A stretch of DNA of 64,000 nt from Triticum aestivum (lineage: Eukaryota > Streptophyta > Magnoliopsida > Poales > Poaceae), in contig NC_057802.1 of NCBI RefSeq assembly GCF_018294505.1, forward strand, positions 556,697,948 through 556,761,947, in the 5' to 3' direction. Both the position numbers and the translations under genes were made by a program. Positions 44,060 through 55,927 of this stretch are shown one piece after another; position 1 is the stretch's first letter, and the number at the start of each line of letters is the position of its first letter. The notes under the pieces were generated by a model. It ran no database searches. It was not told where the DNA came from and saw only the letters and a list, made by a program, of their open reading frames with translations.

Positions 44060-44640
44060 ATAAAACAATCTGCACACCAGAAAAACTCTTTCCCCTCCGT
44101 TTCTCTTTCTTTTTCCCGCATCCTGTCCCCACCCGTCAAAGGCCCAGCCAAATTTTCTCCTTCTATTTCGCCCGCGAAGAGGCACCGCTAAAGGCCACCG
44201 CCCACCCCGGCATTTTTTCGCCAGATTCAATCGACTCTCCTATATCCCACGACTGCGGCGATCAGGGCCGGCAGATTGGGGGTGGCCGCCCGCCGGCCGA
44301 CCTTGAATCCACCACACAACCATCCCCACGAGCACTCCGCTCTATCCCCCTGCTCGCAGCGACCGGCGACGGCGGATTGGAGGAGGCCGCCCGACCGGCC
44401 GAGCTCAGATCCACTACATCAACCAGCGACAGCGGATTGGAGGAGGCCTCCCCACCCGTCTCTCTTTCCCCACAGATTGCAGCGACCAGCGTCGGCTGAC
44501 GGTAATTTACTCATCCCGCCCTCCTTATCCCGCAAGCTCTAGACGTAAGGGATCACCATGGAAGGGATTTGGGGGAGAAAAGCACACGCGGTCGTGTACA
44601 TCTCTGAATACAACGACCATGTGGCAAATCCCGTAGCTCT
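44060..44640 (+). other. T3 gene leader and first exon candidate
   Basis: A CT-rich leader (44080-44130) precedes a GC-rich stretch with two or three copies of CGGCGGATTGGAGGAGGCC (44360-44460). An ATG at 44558 in the context CACCATGGAAGG opens a 28-codon exon ending before GTAAGTTT (44641), a good donor. It probably is the start of the T3 gene whose later exons begin near 45979. Confidence 0.45.
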
Positions 44641-45978
44641 GTAAGTTTTACTCAATTTTTACTCAGTTGTCGTGAGATTTCCTGTAATTCAGCGACCATG
44701 TGGCGTCCCTGTTTGTGGTTCTGCTACCCCATAAATCGTCCTTACCTAGGATGGTTAAAACTTAATGTCTGCACTTGTTCTTGATACAATATATTACCAT
44801 ATGGAGTTCACAGTGTATGTTATTTATTTCGAATTCTTGATAAAGACTGGGTCTGCACTTGTTCTTGTTCAAAACTGAATAAAGATTGATTCTGCACTTG
44901 TTCTTGTTCAAAACAGAATAAAGACCGAGTCTGCACTTGTTCGAAACTGAATAAAGGCCGAGTCTGCACTTGTTCTTGTTTAACTGAATTCTGGATGCTC
45001 CATATTTCCAAGTAAGTTGTTTACTTCGATCTGTTCTGCAACCCTCAAAAGCATCGTACAGTAATGTCTTTGCCATCTCCAGGACCGTACATAGAAAATC
45101 AGAGGCCCTGTGCAAATCAAAATTTAAGCCCCGACGTTGGAGTATAGTTTGTTAACCACTGCAACAGTATAATTTTCATGTAGAATTCAGCACCAGATGC
45201 ACAAATTCAAGAAAGAACAAAAAACTGGATGTAGTAGTGTACTTATAAACACGAGTATTAATAAAAGAATAGGGTGCTGAGAACTCCCACAACCTTCAGA
45301 GTAGCATTGTAGTTGTAGATCATGAAAGACTGCACGCAAAGCTCCAGTGGGTGATTGCTAGTGTACATGACCATGATCTGCTAGAGTAATTTAATTTGGG
45401 CCTTGAGATTGTTTTCTTTTTTGGAATAGTAGCAATGCATTTAGAGAGAGAGAGAGAGTGAGAGAGAGAAGGAGGGGGTCGCTGGGAGTAATTTTGATGG
45501 ATTGGGATTGGAGAGAGAAGTACGAGGTGGCTTGGGCCTTGGGGTGCGATATTTCCATCATTGTTTACTCTAATTAATTCTCTGTTTAATTAACATCTTA
45601 ATTACCTAAAAGGTCGTGAGCCCTCCAATTTTTGAGGCCCTGCTCAACCGCTCCGGTTGCACCTGCTAAAATATTGCCCTGGCCATCTCAAATGACAAGC
45701 ATCAATTCCAAGTTTGAGTATTAAGGAACACATGAACTACTTAATAGCAGAGCTGCTTGTTTATAACTATTTTACACAATCTAGCCTTTTTTGTCTACTA
45801 GCAATGAAAGCCAAGTTTCAAGAGATAAGTTAATGTAATCATGTACGTTACAAGTACTCCTTCAAACAAGTTTAAGCAGATTTCAGTCATCTAGTGTTGA
45901 TAATGTAGGCCGGTAGATCTTTCGGCAATTCATTAAGTTCACTCTCTGTCATCTTTTCCAGCTTCAATTACTAAAATC
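44641..45978. other. T3 intron-like stretch with simple repeats
   Basis: Holds three to four copies of a unit with CTGCACTTGTTCTTGTTCAA and AACTGAATAAAG (44846-44985) and a GAGAGAGA run (45440-45475). No coding sequence was recognised. Confidence 0.55.
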
Positions 45979-47864
45979 ATGCCACCAGTTCTGGAGAGTG
46001 ATATGCATAGCAGGGAATATCTTGCGGAACAGAAATGCAAGGGTGAGGCATATTTGAAGGAAAGGGATGCAAGGATTGCGGAACACAAGGCTGCGGAGCA
46101 GGAGTCTCTTAAAGACATACAAAGCATAGCTCGTAGCCTTGTATACCCTAGTGCTCCTAATGCGCAACTGACACAGAAGGCACGAGGTGCTGATGATTGC
46201 AGTGACTTAGAGTATGAACCAGATGCTGAAGAGGAGGCCTATGTAGAGGAAGAGGATTTGAGAGGTGAAGAGGAGGTCGCTCTTCCTAAGTCCAAAGCAA
46301 TGGTAATCATGCAGACGTACATCTTAAATAATATGTACAATGTCAATTGACTGACTTTAATTTTGCCTTGCTTGTATCACTTGTATGTCATTGTGCACTA
46401 TAAGTATCACAAATAATTGACTCAAAGATTGATTCACATATTCTGTCAGGAAGCATTATCAAATAAGCCACCCAACATTACTCATGAGAATTGGACTAGC
46501 CTTGTCAATAAATGGTCTGATGAAAGAAACAAGGTTTGTAACAAGATATGCGACCAACAATAGTTTTTGCATTCACATCTACTGTACCATATGTAAATAC
46601 TTATATTCATTTTTTATGTAGAAAATATGTCAAATGAATAAGGAAAACCGAGAAGCTGTCAGGCAACACCAAAAGACGGGATCTATGTCCTATGTTTCCT
46701 ATTTCAGCAAACTTGTAAGAATTCCAAATATCTTACTTGTAGTCCTATGTCTATTGCATCTGGCCTATGTATGTATGTATGTATGTATGTACGTATGTAT
46801 GTATGTACGTAGTAGTAGTAATGTTACAATTTCATATATCTTGTAGAAAAAAGACAAGTACAATAATCATGACCCAAGTCCCATTGAGTTTTTTAAAGAC
46901 ACCCATACAAACAGCAAGACTGATAGCATGAGCTGAGTCAGGACTTCTAGCTCATGTAAGATTTCTTCCTCTATTGTTTCTGACTTGAAATAGATTCTCA
47001 TATTGCTAGCATATGAACTTTTCCTTAGCATCAATATTTTTCTTTGTACTATAGAATGCGATGGAAAAGAGAAGGGAAGCACAATCAGAAGGTGAGCAGC
47101 CAGTATCCGATACATCAATTGTGGCTGAAGTTCTAAAGGAAGAAAGCGCCCATAGCACCGTCCTTTCTAGCATGGGGTATGCATCAAGATCCGGGAGGTC
47201 TGGGAGCTCTACTTTATGAGCCTAGATCCGATTTCTAGAAGAAAGAATTGAATAGAAGGATAGAGAGGCAAGAGATGCAAATGACAGGTAATTATCTTAT
47301 TTCCCTTTCTGTTCTTGTTGTTTCTTTTGTCTTGCTTCTGTGTGCATGGTGCACTCATTGAAGTGAACGAAAGTTCAACTAAGGAGTGCTTCTTTTAACC
47401 TGGGTTGTTGACTTGATATCCTTTTGGTGATGCTTCCTGTAATCAAGCTGTTGGTTATGCATATTTTAAAACATTACAAGTTATTCTTGAGTTTACTGTT
47501 TCATTGGCCCGTCGGCATGCTTGCCTTGACATTTAATAATGTACTTATCTATTTTAAATTGGTACCCTTGTACCTTGTTATCTTGTATGTTTTCATCTCA
47601 TTACGATGCAACATTGTTGTGTTTTGTCATTTATAGGCATCGGGAGGAGTTAGTCGCAAGACTTGAAGCACGAGAGAGAGCATTTCAAGAGATACAAAAG
47701 AAGCAATAAGAAGAATTGGAAGCTCTAAAGAAGAGCCGGCAAGAGAAGAATGAAGCCTGGGCAAAGAAGCAAAAGGAGACGGACAATCTGCTTGATTTTT
47801 TCAGGGCTCAAGCAACTCAGCAAGCAACTCAGCAGTCCCAGTCCCAACCAGATGGTTCATGAAT
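45979..47864 (+). pseudogene. T3 Transposase_24-type (Ptta/En/Spm) accessory gene, decayed
   Basis: Exons placed by GT/AG borders: about 45979-46302 (acidic, starts MPPVLESD), 46450-46533 (THENWTSLVNKWSDERNK), 46622-46714 (NKENREAVRQHQKTGSMSYV), 46847 to about 46950 (DPSPIEFFKDTHTN), 47056-47220 (KEESAHSTVLSSMGYASRSG) and 47637-47864 (coiled-coil EELVARLEARERAFQEI). The N-x-x-NR...HttGS pattern and the elF-x-x-TH block identify the plant transposase family Transposase_24, which in En/Spm-type elements is a DNA-binding accessory protein and not the catalytic one. Stops in the fourth, fifth and sixth exons (TGA near 46934, TGA near 47216, TAA near 47707) show that it is inactive. The last exon ends with a Gln-rich tail. 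Confidence 0.8.
46764..46810. repeat. TATG tetranucleotide microsatellite
   Basis: About ten TATG units with a few TACG variants, followed by TAG repeats, within an intron of the T3 gene. Confidence 0.95.
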
Positions 47865-48521
47865 GCCATCCTTACATTGCAATCATCAGGATAACATATG
47901 TGGTCTTTAGTTAATATTAGTTTTCATCTTGTCTATTGTCTGTGTTAAACTTGAGTCCGTTTTTTACCGCCATTTTTGTTTACAGAATGATTTGGCTGAG
48001 ATGATTTCATACATAATATGATTTGTCTTTGATATCAATTTATGATGTGATTTTTCTCTTCAACTTTTTTATATAATCTTATGTGATGTGAAATAAATAC
48101 TTATTTTCATCGTAATTTAGATTTGAAAGAAAGTAAATATATTTTGATGGCGTCATCTTCATCCATAATAAAAGTAATGGCACTACTAGTGGGATAGCTG
48201 CTCGGGTGTTGATGTGGCGTAAAGTTAGTGACGTTGCCTCGTCACTGAATATGGTACAATACGGCATATTTTCTCCTAACATGTGACATTAATTGATCAT
48301 CATGGAAATAGTAAGTCGATGACGTTCTATATAATGTCACTGAAGGTCCCAATTTTGATGACGTTTTTGCGTGTGCGCCGTCACTAGGAGTAATCTGTGA
48401 CGGGGATTCCGTGACGATGCTTGTGACGCCCATAAAATGTCACCAGGGGGTAATTTGTAACGTTATTAGCTATTCGATGACATTTTTTAGCTCGTCATAG
48501 TAGGCCCGATCTCTTATAGTG
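47865..48521. other. T3 right arm, subterminal region
   Basis: No gene. An AT-rich 3' flank is followed by a GTGACG/CGTCAC array (48180-48500) and the right terminus TCTTATAGTG. Confidence 0.65.
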
Positions 48522-48524
48522 TGA

Positions 48525-48674
48525 AGACGTATGACTACATCAATCGCGTTGTCATAACGCTTCCGCTTTCAGTCTAGGAGGGTACGTAGACAACACTCTC
48601 CCCTCTCGTTGCTATGCATCACCATGATCTTGCGTGTGCGTAGGAAAATTTAGAAATTACTACGTTCCCCAACA
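48525..48674 (+). repeat. Copia element C3, 5' LTR, right surviving part
   Basis: It continues 42890 after removal of T3 and ends CGTTCCCCAACA at 48674, followed at once by the primer-binding site. The final GTAGGAAAATTT...CCCCAACA is typical of Triticeae copia LTRs. Confidence 0.88.
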
Positions 48675-48675
48675 G

Positions 48676-48687
48676 TGGTATCAGAGC
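48676..48687 (+). other. C3 primer-binding site
   Basis: TGGTATCAGAGC, complementary to the 3' end of plant initiator tRNA-Met, one base after the LTR. Confidence 0.93.
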
Positions 48688-49979
48688 CAGGTTTATGCGT
48701 AGATGTTATATGCACGAGTAGAACACAAGTGAATTGTGGGCGATACAAGTCATACTGCTTACCAGCATGTCATACTTTGATTCGGCGGTATTGTTGGATG
48801 AAGCGGCCCGGACCGACATTACGCTTACGCTTACGCAAGACTGGTTCTACCGACGTGCTTCGCACACAGGTGGTTGGCGGGTGTCAGTTTCTCCAACTTT
48901 AGTTGAATCGAGTGTGGCTACGCCCGGTCCTTGTGAAGGTTAAAACATAACTAACTTGACGAACTATCGTTGTGGTTTTGATGCGTAGGTAAGAACGGTT
49001 CTTGCTCAGCCCATAGCAGCCACGTAAAACTTGCAACAACAAAGTAGAGGACGTCTAACTTGTTTTTGCAGGGCATGTTGTGATGTGATATGGTCAAGAC
49101 GTGATGAGATATAAATTGTTGTATGAGATGATCATGTTTTGTTATAGTTATCGGCAACTGGCAGGAGCCTTATGGTTGTCTCTGTATTGCATAAGATACA
49201 ATTGCCATGTAATTGCTTTACTTTATCGCTATGCGATAGCAATAGTTGCAAAAGCAATAGCTGGTGAGACGACCATGTGACGACACATTGATAAAAGATC
49301 AAGATGATGGAGATCATGGTGTCATGCCGGTAACAATGGAGATCATGACAGTAGTTTGGAGATGGAGATCAAAAGCACAAGATGATGATGGCCATATCAT
49401 GTCACATATTTTGATTGCATGTGATGTTTATCTTTTATACATCTTATTTTTCTTAGTTCGGCGGTAGCTTTATAAGATGATCCCTCACTAAAATTTCAAG
49501 GTATAAGTGTTCTCCCGAAGTATGCACCATTGCGACAGTTCTTCGTGCTGAGACACCACGTGATGATCGGGTGTGATAAGCTCTACGTTCACATACAACG
49601 GGTGCAAGCCAGTTTTGCACACGCAGAATACTCGGGTTAAACTTGATGAGCCTAGCATATGCAGATATGGCCTTGGAACACTGAGACCAAAAGGTCGAGC
49701 GTGAATCATATAGTAGATATGATCAACATAGTGATGTTCACCATTGAAAACTACTCCATCTCACGTGATGATCGAACATGGTTTAGTTGACATGGATCAC
49801 GTGATCACATAGAGGATTAGAGGGACGTCTATCTAAGTGCAAGTTCTTAAGTAATATGATTAATTGAACTTTAATTTATCATGAACTTAGTCCTGATAGT
49901 ATTTGCATAACTATGTTGTAGATCAATAGCTCACGATGTAGCTCCCCGTTTATTTATGATATGTTCCTAGAGAAAACTA
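48688..49979 (+). other. C3 5' leader
   Basis: Untranslated leader between the primer-binding site and gag. No intact frame or nested element was recognised. Confidence 0.55.
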
Positions 49980-50826
49980 TGTTGAAAGATGATAGTAGGA
50001 ATGATGCGGACTAGGTCCGTGATCTGAGGATTATCCTCATTGCTGCCCAGAAGAATTATGTCCTTAATGCACCGCTAGGTGACAGACCTATTGCAGGAGC
50101 AGATGCAGACGTTATGAACGTTTGACAAAGCTCGGTATGATGACTACTTGATAGTTTAGTGCACCATGCTTTAAGGCTTAGAACTGGGACTTGAAAAATG
50201 TTTTGAATGCCACGGAGCATATAAGATGTTCCAAAAGTTGAAATTTGTATTTCAGACTCATGCCCGAGTCAAGAGGTATGAGACCTCTGACAAGTACTTT
50301 GCCTACAAGATGGAGGAGAATAGCTCAACCAGGGAGCATGTGCACGGATTGTTTGAGTACTACAATCGCTTGAATCAAGTGGGAGTTAATCTTCCAGATA
50401 AAATAGTGATTGATAGAATTCTCTAGTCACTATCACCAAGTTACTGAAACTTCGTGATGAACTATAATATGCAAGGGATGACGAAAACGATTCCCCGCCC
50501 TCTTCGTGATGCTGAAATCGACGAAGGTAGAAATCAAGAAAGAGCATCAAGTGTTGATGGTTGATAAGACCACTAGTTTCAAGTAAAAGGGCAAGGGAAA
50601 GAAAGGGAACTTGAAGAATAATGACAAACAAGTTGTCAGTCCCATGAAGAAGCCCAAAGCTAGACCCAAGCCTGAAACTGAGTGCTTCTACTGCAAAGGA
50701 AATGGTCACTGGAAGTGGAACTGCCCCAAATACTTGGCGGATAAGAAGGATGGCAAAGTGAACAAAAGTATATATGATATACATTTTATAGATGTGTACT
50801 TTACTAGTGTTCATAGTAGCCCCTGG
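49980..50826 (+). pseudogene. C3 copia gag, decayed and cut by element S
   Basis: Gag pieces are spread over frames with several stops. The early part reads LIAAQKNYVLNAPLGDRP in broken form. The clearest stretch (50226-50426) has MFQKLKFVFQTHARVKRYE, the UBN2-type gag core. Further on, 50674-50740 encodes a CCHC zinc knuckle (CFYCKGNGHWKWNC). The sequence enters the protease region and is cut at 50826 by the LTR of S. Protease onward should resume to the right of the window. Confidence 0.88.
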
Positions 50827-52327
50827 TGTAAGTGCATCTAGTGCCCCTTAGTGATTTTGGTGTATTGAAGATTATAGGTTAAGGGACTAATGTGTTTTTG
50901 AGTGTACACGGGTCTATAAGTCTATGAGGAGTTTGATATTTACAGAGAAAGTCGACCCCCAAAAATGAAGTTCTTCGACTGAAGACTTTGGATTTCTGAA
51001 GACTTTCTGAAGACTTTGAAAGTGAAGAAATTTGTGTGACCTTGAAGATTAGGTATCCATTCGAGGAACATGAAGCGTGAAGACTTTTGTTTTCGTAGTT
51101 TCATTTTCTGTTTCTTGAGTCATAGGAAACACTGTACTGTTAAAGGGGGTCGAGGAAATACTAAGGAAAAATTTCCAAGTGATGCTCAACTCAAAATCCT
51201 ACACCTACCAATCCCTTCGAGTGAAGCCATTGGAAATCTCATACAGTTCAGTCATATTCTTCAGTGACAGAGACGAAGTTCTTCTGGTCTCTGAGGAATT
51301 TGTTCCGACTGAGGAGTTAGGAATTCGCCAGTGCGGATTGCCTACACAGTGAGGAACATGATAGCCCTGAGGAATTTGATACTCAAATTTCCGACCGTTG
51401 CTGTGCTATGCGCCAGCTGTCCCAAAATATCTACCCACCTAACGGTCATATCATTGAAGGGCATTTATGTCTTATCATGTCGGGCTGCTCCCTAGGCTAT
51501 AAATAGCCGCCCCCTACAACCACTAGCTGGTTGGCTGCTCCGAGAGAAACTGACACTTGTCATTTGAGAGCATCCCATCCTCCGAGGACTTTGAGCGAAA
51601 ATCATCAAGTGAGGAAAACCCAAACCCAAACACCTACAAACCCAAAGTGATTGAGCATCACTGAAGAGATTGATCCTGCGTGGATCCGACGCTTGTTACC
51701 TTTGAAGACTGTGCTTCTTCCAGACGGTTAGGCGTCATGGTCTAGAGCATCCAAGAGGAATTGTGGATCGCCGAGTGACCGAGTTTGTGAAGGTTTGGAA
51801 GTCACCTGAAGACTTACCACGAGTGATTGGGCGAGGTCTGTGTGACCTTAGCTCAAGGAGAATACGGTGAGGACTGTGTCCGGACTGTGTCCTCAGGTTT
51901 AAATACCTAGCCGCTCCAACCAGACGTACAACTGAGACAGCAGTTGGAACTGGTCTACCAAATCATTGTCTTCACCAAGCTTACTGGTTCTATTTCCTCA
52001 ACTCTTTCATTTCCTCATAACTGTGTTGTGCTTGTTCATATCTGTGTTTGAAGACTTTGACTGAAGACTTTCTCAATTTCCTCAGTTCAATTTCTTCAGT
52101 CTGTTTGTCTTCATCCTGTGTTATCCTGTGTTTACGCTTTCTGTACTCTGTGCTTGTCTTCATTTCATCATGATGACCATGCTTGTGTTCTGTTATGTTT
52201 ACTTCTGAGTACTTATTCCGCTGCAAGTAGTTCTTCGCTAAGGAATTTCCTCACCCGCAAATTCCTCAGTGAAGAATTCATAAAAATCGCCTATTCACCC
52301 CCCTCTAGTCGATATAACGCACTTTCA
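50827..52327 (+). repeat. Element S 5' LTR (1501 bp)
   Basis: It starts TGTAAGTGCATCTAGTGCCC and ends CGCACTTTCA. The first 56 bases are repeated at 63945-64000 with three or four differences. Many GAAGACTTTG and CCTCAG words occur within. Confidence 0.93.
51497..51505 (+). promoter_or_regulatory. TATA box of the element S LTR
   Basis: CTATAAATA in a GC-rich setting, about 830 bp before the LTR end; the only clear TATA box in the LTR. Confidence 0.7.
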
Positions 52328-52329
52328 AT

Positions 52330-52341
52330 TGGTATCAGAGC
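52330..52341 (+). other. Element S primer-binding site
   Basis: TGGTATCAGAGC, complementary to initiator tRNA-Met, two bases after the LTR end. Confidence 0.95.
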
Positions 52342-52394
52342 AAGGTACTCCCTTGTTCTGTGTGATTTTGGTTTAACCGCCTGGAGTTTTAGTT

Positions 52395-54971
52395 ATGTCG
52401 ACCGCAGGTATGATCAAGGTCTCTGCTGGGTGTCCTACCTTCGATGGGACGGACTACCCCTACTGGAAGAATAAGATGCGAATGCATCTTGAGGCAATTG
52501 ATAACGATCTCTGGTATGTTGTGGAAAATGGTGTTCCCTCAGTCACACCTTCTCTGAATGCTACTGATGTGAAGAGATTCAAGCAACTCGATTCTCAAGC
52601 GAAGAACATCATATGTGGCCATCTGAGCAAAGGGCAGTATGGAAGAGTGAGTGCTTTGGAAACTGCTAAGCTTATCTGGGATAGGCTGTCCAAAGTCAAT
52701 GAAGGAGTCTCAACACAGCGTGACTCTCGAGTTGACGTTCTTCGCAATCTCTTCAACCGCTTCAAAAGACTCGACAATGAAAATGTTCAACAAACCTTCG
52801 ATCGCCTCACTGACATCTCAAATGAGCTTCAAGCACTTGGTGCCACTGACATCACCGACCATGAGGTGGTGAAGAAATTGCTGAGATCGCTTGATTCCTC
52901 ATTTGATACTCTGGCACTGATGATACAAGAACGTGCTGATTACAAGTCACTTGATCCCGCTGATATCCTCGAGAGGCTAAACACTCATGAGTTCCAGCTT
53001 GCTGAGAAGAGAGATCTCTATGGTTCGAGCTATGGCAGATCACGTGCCCTGAAGGCCAAGGCTGTCTCTGAATCTGAAGGTGAAGATTCTGGTAGTAGCC
53101 TTGGTGATCCTGAAGAACTGAGCCAGGAGCTAGCACTGCTCGTGAAGAAATTCCAAAGGTTCTCAAGACGTGGTCGCTTTGGAAAATCCTCAAGGAGCAA
53201 TGATTCCTCATCCAGTGACTACAAGAAGAGGCTATGCCACAAATGCAAGAAACCTGGTCACTACATTCAAGATTGTCCTCAGTGGGAAAAGGAATCAAAG
53301 AAGAAGAAATACAAGGATTACAGTTCTGATGACGCGAAGAAGAAGAAGAAATCTTCAAAGTCTTCATCATCAAAATCCTCAAAGTCTTCATCTCACAAGA
53401 AGAGCAGCTCCAAGAAGGCTCGGGCATTCATTGGCAAGGAAATGGACTCTGAGGCTGAATCTGAGGAACATGAGGAAGAGGAGGCATCTGAGGAGTCCGA
53501 GTCTGGTGTGGCGAGTCTAGCTCTCGCTACTGCATTCGTCAGCAAGTCTATCTTCAACTCTGAAGAAAATGGCTCCACCAACAAGGCTGATGAAGGCAAT
53601 GATGACTACGCTCCCACCTATTGCTTCATGGCAAAGGGTGCCAAGGTACTCAAATATACCTCCTCTGAATCAAGTGAGAATGAATCTGATGAAAACCTCA
53701 AGCCCAGCTACTCTAAACTTGCTAAGATTGCTGTGAAACAACAAAAGGCTTTTGAAAAGGTTCAAAACATGCTAGACAAAAGTGATGATATGTTGGGTGA
53801 AGAAATGGATCGCACTAAAACCTTGACTGAAAATCTTCAGAGACTTCAGTCTAGGTTTGACAACCTTCAAGGTCATCATAACACTCTCTTATCTGATCAT
53901 GAGAAGCTTTCTTATGAATTTCTTCAAAGAAAGCAAGATCTTGAAAAGCTAAGAGTGAGTTATGAAGATCTTCAGAAGGAGCGCGATTCATTACTTGCTC
54001 AACAAATCAGCGCTTCTCAGGAAGAATTTGTTCCTCCATGTTTGAAGTGCATTGAACGTGAATCTGCTAATTCTTCACCTGAATGTTCAAATGCTTCTAA
54101 TGCTACAAATTCTTCAACTGTCTCTGCTATCACTAATTCCTCATCTGAGGACATTGCTAGTATCACTGATGATGCAGGGCTGAAGGAATTGTACATGACA
54201 GGCATGTACAAAAGCCTCAAAGGGCATCAGACTCTTTGTGATGTGCTTAAAAAGCAGATCCTCAACAGGAACCCTAGGAAAGAGGGTATTGCCTTTGAGA
54301 GGAAACTCAATGCTGATGGTACATATTGGAAGCCTGAGCAGTACCCCAAAACCTCATGGGTTGCTGCAAAGGGACCTCCAGTAGATCCATCTAATTTATC
54401 TGGCTTTACATGTGAATCTCCTCATTCTTCTGATGAGTCATTTGACTCCAACTATAAACTGTTCAAAAATCAGAATGGTGAAGTATTTGCTAGATATGTT
54501 GGCACTAACTGCAGGAACGGTTCCCCTATGAAGAAAATCTGGGTTCCCAAAAGGTGCCTTGAAAGTCTTCAGGTGAATGTCCTCATGACACCACCTGTGA
54601 AGAATAGGAACCCCAGATCAAATTCTTCATATGGACCAAATTCTTCATATGGATCCAAGTCCTCATACGGACCAAATTCCTCACGTGGATCAAATTCCTC
54701 AAAAGGATCAAAGTCCTCATATGAACATCATCGTGCTAACACCTCTGTTTCGCAGGGAAGAGTTAAGGGCTATGAATATATGCATTATTCTTCAAACCAT
54801 TATGTTCATAAGTCCTCGAAGAATTTCTCTGCTTATTCATATGCTTATCCTAACTCCTCTTATGTGAAACGAAATGGACTGGCTTCTATGCCACCTTTCT
54901 CGTATGGAGCTCGCAGAGTGATGAACTCTTTGCCACCCCTTCAGATGTGGGTGGTGAAGAAAAAGAACTAA
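52395..54971 (+). CDS. Element S gag (858 residues, open)
   Basis: Uninterrupted frame from ATG 52395. N-terminal copia gag domain (TFDGTDYPYWKNKMRMHLEA, residues about 15-34; DLYGSSYGRS near 211). CCHC zinc knuckle CHKCKKPGHYIQDC beginning at residue 281, then Lys/Ser-rich low complexity (about 300-345), an acidic stretch, and a predicted coiled coil (about 455-540, TENLQRLQSRFDNLQGHHNTL). Near the C-terminus a NSSYGPNSSYGSKSS tandem is seen. The length is well above an ordinary copia gag (about 300 residues), as known for Sireviruses. It is the only fully open retroelement gene in the window. Confidence 0.92.
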   Translation: MSTAGMIKVSAGCPTFDGTDYPYWKNKMRMHLEAIDNDLWYVVENGVPSVTPSLNATDVKRFKQLDSQAKNIICGHLSKGQYGRVSALETAKLIWDRLSKVNEGVSTQRDSRVDVLRNLFNRFKRLDNENVQQTFDRLTDISNELQALGATDITDHEVVKKLLRSLDSSFDTLALMIQERADYKSLDPADILERLNTHEFQLAEKRDLYGSSYGRSRALKAKAVSESEGEDSGSSLGDPEELSQELALLVKKFQRFSRRGRFGKSSRSNDSSSSDYKKRLCHKCKKPGHYIQDCPQWEKESKKKKYKDYSSDDAKKKKKSSKSSSSKSSKSSSHKKSSSKKARAFIGKEMDSEAESEEHEEEEASEESESGVASLALATAFVSKSIFNSEENGSTNKADEGNDDYAPTYCFMAKGAKVLKYTSSESSENESDENLKPSYSKLAKIAVKQQKAFEKVQNMLDKSDDMLGEEMDRTKTLTENLQRLQSRFDNLQGHHNTLLSDHEKLSYEFLQRKQDLEKLRVSYEDLQKERDSLLAQQISASQEEFVPPCLKCIERESANSSPECSNASNATNSSTVSAITNSSSEDIASITDDAGLKELYMTGMYKSLKGHQTLCDVLKKQILNRNPRKEGIAFERKLNADGTYWKPEQYPKTSWVAAKGPPVDPSNLSGFTCESPHSSDESFDSNYKLFKNQNGEVFARYVGTNCRNGSPMKKIWVPKRCLESLQVNVLMTPPVKNRNPRSNSSYGPNSSYGSKSSYGPNSSRGSNSSKGSKSSYEHHRANTSVSQGRVKGYEYMHYSSNHYVHKSSKNFSAYSYAYPNSSYVKRNGLASMPPFSYGARRVMNSLPPLQMWVVKKKN

Positions 54972-55201
54972 TTTCTTCTGCAGGGTCAGGTCTCCAGACG
55001 TGCGTAAACGTCTGAAGAATTTGCTGGAGACCTGAAATTGCCTGAAAGGACGCAGGCTAATCATGAAGAAATGAACCTTCATTTCTCACGTCCTCATACT
55101 GCTTTATCTGTTCTATTGCTTGATGAAATTGATCTGATGAATTGATGTCATATTCTTCACTGATGAAGTATATGAGTTCGTAAGCTGCACTAATTCATCT
55201 G
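54972..55201 (+). other. Element S gag-pol junction
   Basis: Gag ends in TAA and the protease frame is entered in a different frame at about 55202. Two CTGCAG sequences resembling splice acceptors (TTCTTCTGCAG near 54985 and TTCATCTGCAG ending at 55204) lie here. How pol is expressed is not determined. Confidence 0.5.
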
Positions 55202-55927
55202 CAGGATGATCAACCCAAAGCCAATGAGTGGGTCCTCGATAGTGGATGTACAAATCACATGACTGGTGACAAGAATCTATTGATGGATGCTCCCTTATCT
55301 CCATCGCATCTGAAGCATATCATCTTCGCTGACAAAGGCAAAAGTCAGGTATTGGGTCTAGGTAAGGTTGCGATCTCAAAGGATCGACACATGGACAAAG
55401 TCATGCTTGTCAAGTCCTTAGGATACAACCTCATGTCTGTCTCAATGCTTTGTGATCTTGATATGGTTGTTGTCTTTGGCAAGTATCATTGTGTTGTGAT
55501 CATGGAAGCTGACAATTCCAAAGTCTTCGAAGGCTTTAGGAGAGGAGACTTGTATATTGTTGATTTCTCTACAGGACCACAACCAGCCGTATGCCTACTT
55601 GCAAAAGCTTCAGAAGGCTGGCTATGGCATCGACGACTTGGTCATGCAGGCATGAGGAATCTGAACACACTCGCGAAGAAGAAGCATGTCATTGGCATTG
55701 AGAATGTCAAATTCCTCAAAGATCACTTATGCGGAGCCTGTGAAGCTGGAAAGATGACCAAGGCCAAGCATCCAACAAAGACAATCATGACTACCACTCG
55801 ACCATTTGAATTGCTTCACATGGATCTCTTTGGTCCTAATCATTATTCTGCAATTTCAAAAGATGCATCTCTATATGGCTTCGTTATAGTTAATGATTAC
55901 TCTGCATATTGTAAGTTACAAACATGA
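55202..55927 (+). pseudogene. Element S pol: protease and start of integrase
   Basis: The frame opens at about 55202 and shows the copia protease active site WVLDSGCTNHMTG (Asp at 55238), then the GAG-pre-integrase zinc region with WHRRLGHAGMRNL and CGACEAGKM, and the first integrase Asp in LHMDLFGP. It runs into a stop at 55925-55927 after a frame shift near 55905, where a short stretch of the integrase core appears deleted. Confidence 0.92.

Larger units (their letters stand above)
42891..48521. mobile_element. CACTA transposon T3 (5.6 kb)
   Basis: The left end CACTACAAGAAAATTGAG pairs imperfectly with the complement of the right end (CACTATAAGAGATCGG). TGA is duplicated at 42888-42890 and 48522-48524. 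GTGACG words occur in both orientations near both ends (42915-43090 and 48180-48500). It contains a plus-strand Transposase_24-type gene but no TNP2-type catalytic transposase. It sits inside the LTR of C3, which is continuous when T3 is removed. Confidence 0.92.

Noticed and set aside
52852..53427. 191-codon antisense frame in element S
   Set aside because: It lies within the fully open gag frame on the opposite strand.
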